A stretch of 7,648 nucleotides of DNA from Bifidobacteriaceae bacterium. Lineage in GTDB: Bacteria; Actinomycetota; Actinomycetes; Actinomycetales; WQXJ01. The stretch covers positions 1 to 7,648 of the forward strand of contig JAITKC010000344.1 of the NCBI GenBank assembly GCA_031278665.1. The letters run 5' to 3'. How positions within the stretch are numbered: position 1 is the stretch's first letter; each line of letters opens with the position of its first letter. Shown here piece by piece: positions 5,260 to 7,648 of this stretch. Made by a program: the position numbers and the translations under genes. Under the pieces are notes generated by a model that saw only the letters and a program-made list of their open reading frames with translations, searched no databases and had not been told where the DNA came from.

Positions 5260-6351
5260 TCAGGTGGCGACGCGGACGGTCAGGGCCAGAGGTTCCACCC
5301 AGGCGTGCAGGGCGGCGGCGCGGCCGACCAACTCGCCGTCGATCTGGACCAACTGGTCGGACTCGCAGGCCACCCGGAACGATTCGCCCTGGCGGTAGAC
5401 CATCCGCCCGGAGGCCCAGGCCGGTGTGAACCGGATGCCGACCGAGTGCAGGACCACTTGGAACGCCAGCGCCGCCCAGCCGACCAGGCCGTGCCGGGTT
5501 TCCGCCATGGCCAGGTCGAGCAGGCCGTCGGCCAAGTCGGCGTCCGGCACCAGATTGAGGCGGGCAGGCAGCAAACCGCAGTTGCCGAACATAATCGAGC
5601 GGGCCTGGACCGGGCGCTCGCCGCGGTCGTCGCGCAGGCGCACGCGGACCGGTTTGTCGGTCAAGTGGTTGAAACCGGAGATGAAATAGGCCGGCCAGCC
5701 GAGCCGGCGCTTGAGCGCCGAATCCGTCCCCGAGACCATGGCGGCGTCGAAGCCGAGCCCGGAAATAACCAGGAAGACCTCTTTGTCCAGCACCAATCCG
5801 CCGGCCGCGGCCCGGGCCGAAAGCCGTCCGACGTCGATTTGCCGGCGGCTGCCGGTCAACGCCACCTCAAGGGCGTCGCGGCTGGAGACCAACGGCAGTT
5901 TGAGATTGCGGGCCAACAGGTTGGCCGTGCCCAACGGCACGACGCCCATCGGCACGCCGGTCCCGATCAGCCCCTTGGCGACAGCCCTGACGGTCCCGTC
6001 GCCGCCGGCCGCGACCACTGTGCGCACGCCCTCGGCCAGGGCGGCGCGCGCCGCCTGGTCGGTGCCGGGCGACTCGACGGTGGTCTCCAGCCAGACCGGT
6101 TCGCCCAGGCCGAGTTCCCGGCACATGGCGTGGGCCGCCAGTTTGAAATCGATGTAGCCGTTCTTCGAGGGATTGGCGACGAAGGCGACCCGTTCGACCT
6201 GGTCGCTGTCGCGCCGCAGTTGGGCGGCCCGCGCCAAAGTCCGTTGCGTCCGGCGCAGTCGCACCACCGCGACCAGCGCGGCGACGCCGCCGGCCAGCCC
6301 AAGCAGGCCGCCCAGCCCGCCCGCCACGGCCAGCCATTCGTACCACTGCAC
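5260..6351 (-). CDS. membrane-anchored diacylglycerol kinase family lipid kinase
   Basis: From GTG 6351 this is a 363-aa DAGK-catalytic-domain protein that would phosphorylate a lipid such as diacylglycerol from ATP at the inner face of the membrane. Residues 5-30 form one hydrophobic helix followed by RLRRTQR, consistent with an N-terminal anchor and a cytoplasmic catalytic domain. Landmarks are VANPSKNG (58-65), the nucleotide-binding GGDGT (116-120), PLGTANLLARNL (139-150), GLGFDAAM (198-205), FGNCGLLP (255-262), DADLADGLLDLA (270-281) and QIDGE (336-340). Length is slightly above the usual 300-330 aa because of the anchor. The frame stays open upstream to about 6855, but that part is antisense to the start of serS and has no lipid-kinase features. 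GTG 6351 is therefore chosen, supported by a -35/-10 pair just before it. The lipid substrate cannot be told from sequence. Confidence 0.9.
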   Translation of the reverse strand: MQWYEWLAVAGGLGGLLGLAGGVAALVAVVRLRRTQRTLARAAQLRRDSDQVERVAFVANPSKNGYIDFKLAAHAMCRELGLGEPVWLETTVESPGTDQAARAALAEGVRTVVAAGGDGTVRAVAKGLIGTGVPMGVVPLGTANLLARNLKLPLVSSRDALEVALTGSRRQIDVGRLSARAAAGGLVLDKEVFLVISGLGFDAAMVSGTDSALKRRLGWPAYFISGFNHLTDKPVRVRLRDDRGERPVQARSIMFGNCGLLPARLNLVPDADLADGLLDLAMAETRHGLVGWAALAFQVVLHSVGIRFTPAWASGRMVYRQGESFRVACESDQLVQIDGELVGRAAALHAWVEPLALTVRVAT

Positions 6352-6357
6352 CCCCCA

Positions 6358-6386
6358 ATTGTGCCGCCCGCTTGGCCGCGCGTCAC
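6358..6386 (-). promoter_or_regulatory. putative leaderless promoter of the lipid kinase
   Basis: On the minus strand, GTGACG (6386-6381, core TGAC of the -35 consensus), a 17-bp spacer and CACAAT (6363-6358, four of six -10 consensus bases) precede the GTG at 6351 by 6 nt. The transcript would begin at or next to the start codon. It is the best -35/-10 pair in the window. The G-run immediately before the GTG is too close to act as a normal Shine-Dalgarno. Confidence 0.45.
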
Positions 6387-6423
6387 TTCCGCGCAGCCGA
6401 CCCGGACGGCCGGCGGCGGGTTG

Positions 6424-6429
6424 TAGGCT
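6424..6429 (+). promoter_or_regulatory. putative leaderless -10 of serS
   Basis: TAGGCT fits TANNNT and is followed by 6 nt and the serS GTG at 6436, so transcription would start on the start codon. No -35 is recognisable. The alternative is that GTAGG (6423-6427) acts as a weak ribosome-binding site 8 nt from the GTG. The TAG within this element is also the in-frame stop that limits serS upstream. Confidence 0.4.
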
Positions 6430-6435
6430 CAAAGG

Positions 6436-7648
6436 GTGATCGACCTGAAGGCCCTGCGCCAAGACCCAGCCGTGGCGCGGGCCTCGCAGGAGGCGCGTGG
6501 CGCCGACCCGGAGCTGGTGGATGTCATTCTTGACGCCGACAACGCCCGTCGCCAGGCTTTGGTCAGGTTCGAGTCGGCCCGCGCCGAACAGAAGTCCCTC
6601 GGCAAACTGGTCGCCAAAGCCGCCGGCGAAGACAAGAAGGCGCTGGTCGGACGGGCCCAGGCGACGGCCCAAGCGGTCAAGGCGGCCAGCGCGGCGTTGG
6701 AACTGGCCGAGGCGGCGCTTCGACAGGCCGCATTGGCCCTGCCGAACCTGGTCGACCCGGAGGCGCCGGCGGGCGGCGCGGACAAGTTCGCGGTCCTCAG
6801 CCGGCACGGCCGGATCCCGGATTTCGAAGCCGCCGGATTCACCCCGAAATCGCATGACGAACTGGGCGAAGCGCTCGACGTCATCGACACCGCCCGGGGC
6901 GCGAAAGTCGCCGGATCGCGTTTCTATTACCTCAAGGGAGCGGCCGCCCGCCTGGAGCTGGCGTTACTCGGCCACGCCATGGACCTGGCCGTCGAACTGG
7001 GTTTCACCCCGATGATCACGCCCACGTTGGTCCGTCCGGAGATCATGGAGGGGACCGGTTTTCTGGGCGAGCACGCCGACGAGGTCTACCATCTGCCAGC
7101 CGACGACCTCTATCTGACCGGCACCTCCGAGGTCGCGCTGGCCGGCTACCACAAGGACGAGATAATCGACCTGAGCGCCGGGCCGCTGCGTTACGCGGGC
7201 TGGTCGGCCTGTTACCGCCGCGAGGCCGGCTCGTACGGCAAGGACACCAAGGGCATTTTCCGGGTCCACCAGTTCCACAAAGTCGAGATGTTTTCCTACG
7301 TCCGCCCGCACGACGCGGCCGCCGAACACCGGCGTCTACTTGAGTTTGAGGAGCGGATGTTGTCCGATGCCGCGCTGCCCTATCGCGTTATCGACGTCGC
7401 GGCCGGCGATTTGGGCGCCTCGGCCGCCCGCAAGTTCGATTGCGAGGCGTGGATTCCGAGCCAGGGACGCTACCGGGAGATGACCTCGACCTCGAATTGC
7501 ACCACTTTCCAAGCCCGTCGTCTGAATATCCGCGAGCGCGCCGAGGACGGTTCGACGCGCCCGGTCGCCACCCTCAACGGCACTTTCGCCACCACCCGCT
7601 GGCTGGTCGCGATCCTGGAGAACCATCAGCGAGCCGACGGCTCGGTGG
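6436..7648 (+). CDS. serS: seryl-tRNA synthetase, 3'-truncated by the window edge
   Basis: This class II synthetase charges tRNA-Ser with serine in the cytosol. 404 codons are visible with no break, and only the last roughly 15-20 residues of a typical 420-aa enzyme are missing. It opens [17 protein letters not shown], the usual SerRS start; an in-frame TAG at 6424 makes GTG 6436 the first possible start. Residues about 27-100 are the Ala/Glu/Lys/Gln-rich coiled-coil arm that binds the tRNA variable loop. Then follow GSRFYYLKG (160-168), motif 1 near [15 protein letters not shown] (195-209), the serine-site TGTSEV (228-233), motif 2 [18 protein letters not shown] (259-276) with HQFHKVE (278-284), [17 protein letters not shown] and motif 3 [11 protein letters not shown] (379-389). 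All catalytic regions look intact. It is divergent from the lipid kinase. Confidence 0.97.
   Translation, partial: MIDLKALRQDPAVARASQEARGADPELVDVILDADNARRQALVRFESARAEQKSLGKLVAKAAGEDKKALVGRAQATAQAVKAASAALELAEAALRQAALALPNLVDPEAPAGGADKFAVLSRHGRIPDFEAAGFTPKSHDELGEALDVIDTARGAKVAGSRFYYLKGAAARLELALLGHAMDLAVELGFTPMITPTLVRPEIMEGTGFLGEHADEVYHLPADDLYLTGTSEVALAGYHKDEIIDLSAGPLRYAGWSACYRREAGSYGKDTKGIFRVHQFHKVEMFSYVRPHDAAAEHRRLLEFEERMLSDAALPYRVIDVAAGDLGASAARKFDCEAWIPSQGRYREMTSTSNCTTFQARRLNIRERAEDGSTRPVATLNGTFATTRWLVAILENHQRADGSV

Overview
The window is very GC-rich, by eye about 70% or more, with G/C at almost every third codon position. The gene families point to an actinobacterium (Actinomycetota): a DUF5926-type protein, a pheA/serS neighbourhood, a large signal-peptide plus polytopic membrane protein of a type I know only from actinobacteria, and an actinobacterial-style SerRS. 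I cannot place it below phylum. All genes look like chromosomal housekeeping or envelope genes. I see no mobile element, CRISPR array, rRNA or complete tRNA.

Layout, left to right. (1) 77-901 (+) encodes a DUF5926 family protein of unknown function. (2) After an 83-120 bp gap with a 12-bp direct repeat and a promoter-like element, 1021-1848 (+) encodes a family 2-like GT-A glycosyltransferase. (3) Convergent with it, only 4 bp away, 1853-4195 (-) encodes a 780-aa protein with a signal peptide, an extracytoplasmic domain that loosely resembles the alkaline-phosphatase fold, and about 11 membrane helices. (4) Divergent from that across 57 bp, 4253-5224 (+) is pheA, a monofunctional prephenate dehydratase with a C-terminal ACT domain. 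(5) Convergent with pheA, 5260-6351 (-) encodes a membrane-anchored diacylglycerol/lipid kinase. (6) Divergent from it across 84 bp, serS starts at a GTG at 6436 (+) and runs off the right edge, lacking only the last part of the protein.

Functionally the window mixes amino-acid metabolism and translation (pheA, serS) with probable lipid/envelope functions (glycosyltransferase, large membrane protein, lipid kinase). The strands alternate so often that there is little operon structure, and most genes appear to carry their own promoter.

The most notable regulatory signal is that five of the six genes have a -10-like hexamer (TANNNT, or CACAAT for the lipid kinase) ending 6-7 nt before an ATG or GTG. 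That is the spacing expected for leaderless transcripts. In four genes this is the gene's own start. In the glycosyltransferase it is an out-of-frame 12-codon ORF whose stop overlaps an in-frame GTG of the glycosyltransferase. Only pheA has a clear Shine-Dalgarno (AAGGAG) with a short leader. I found no convincing new defence or mobile system. The best candidate for undescribed biology is the large membrane protein and its glycosyltransferase neighbour.
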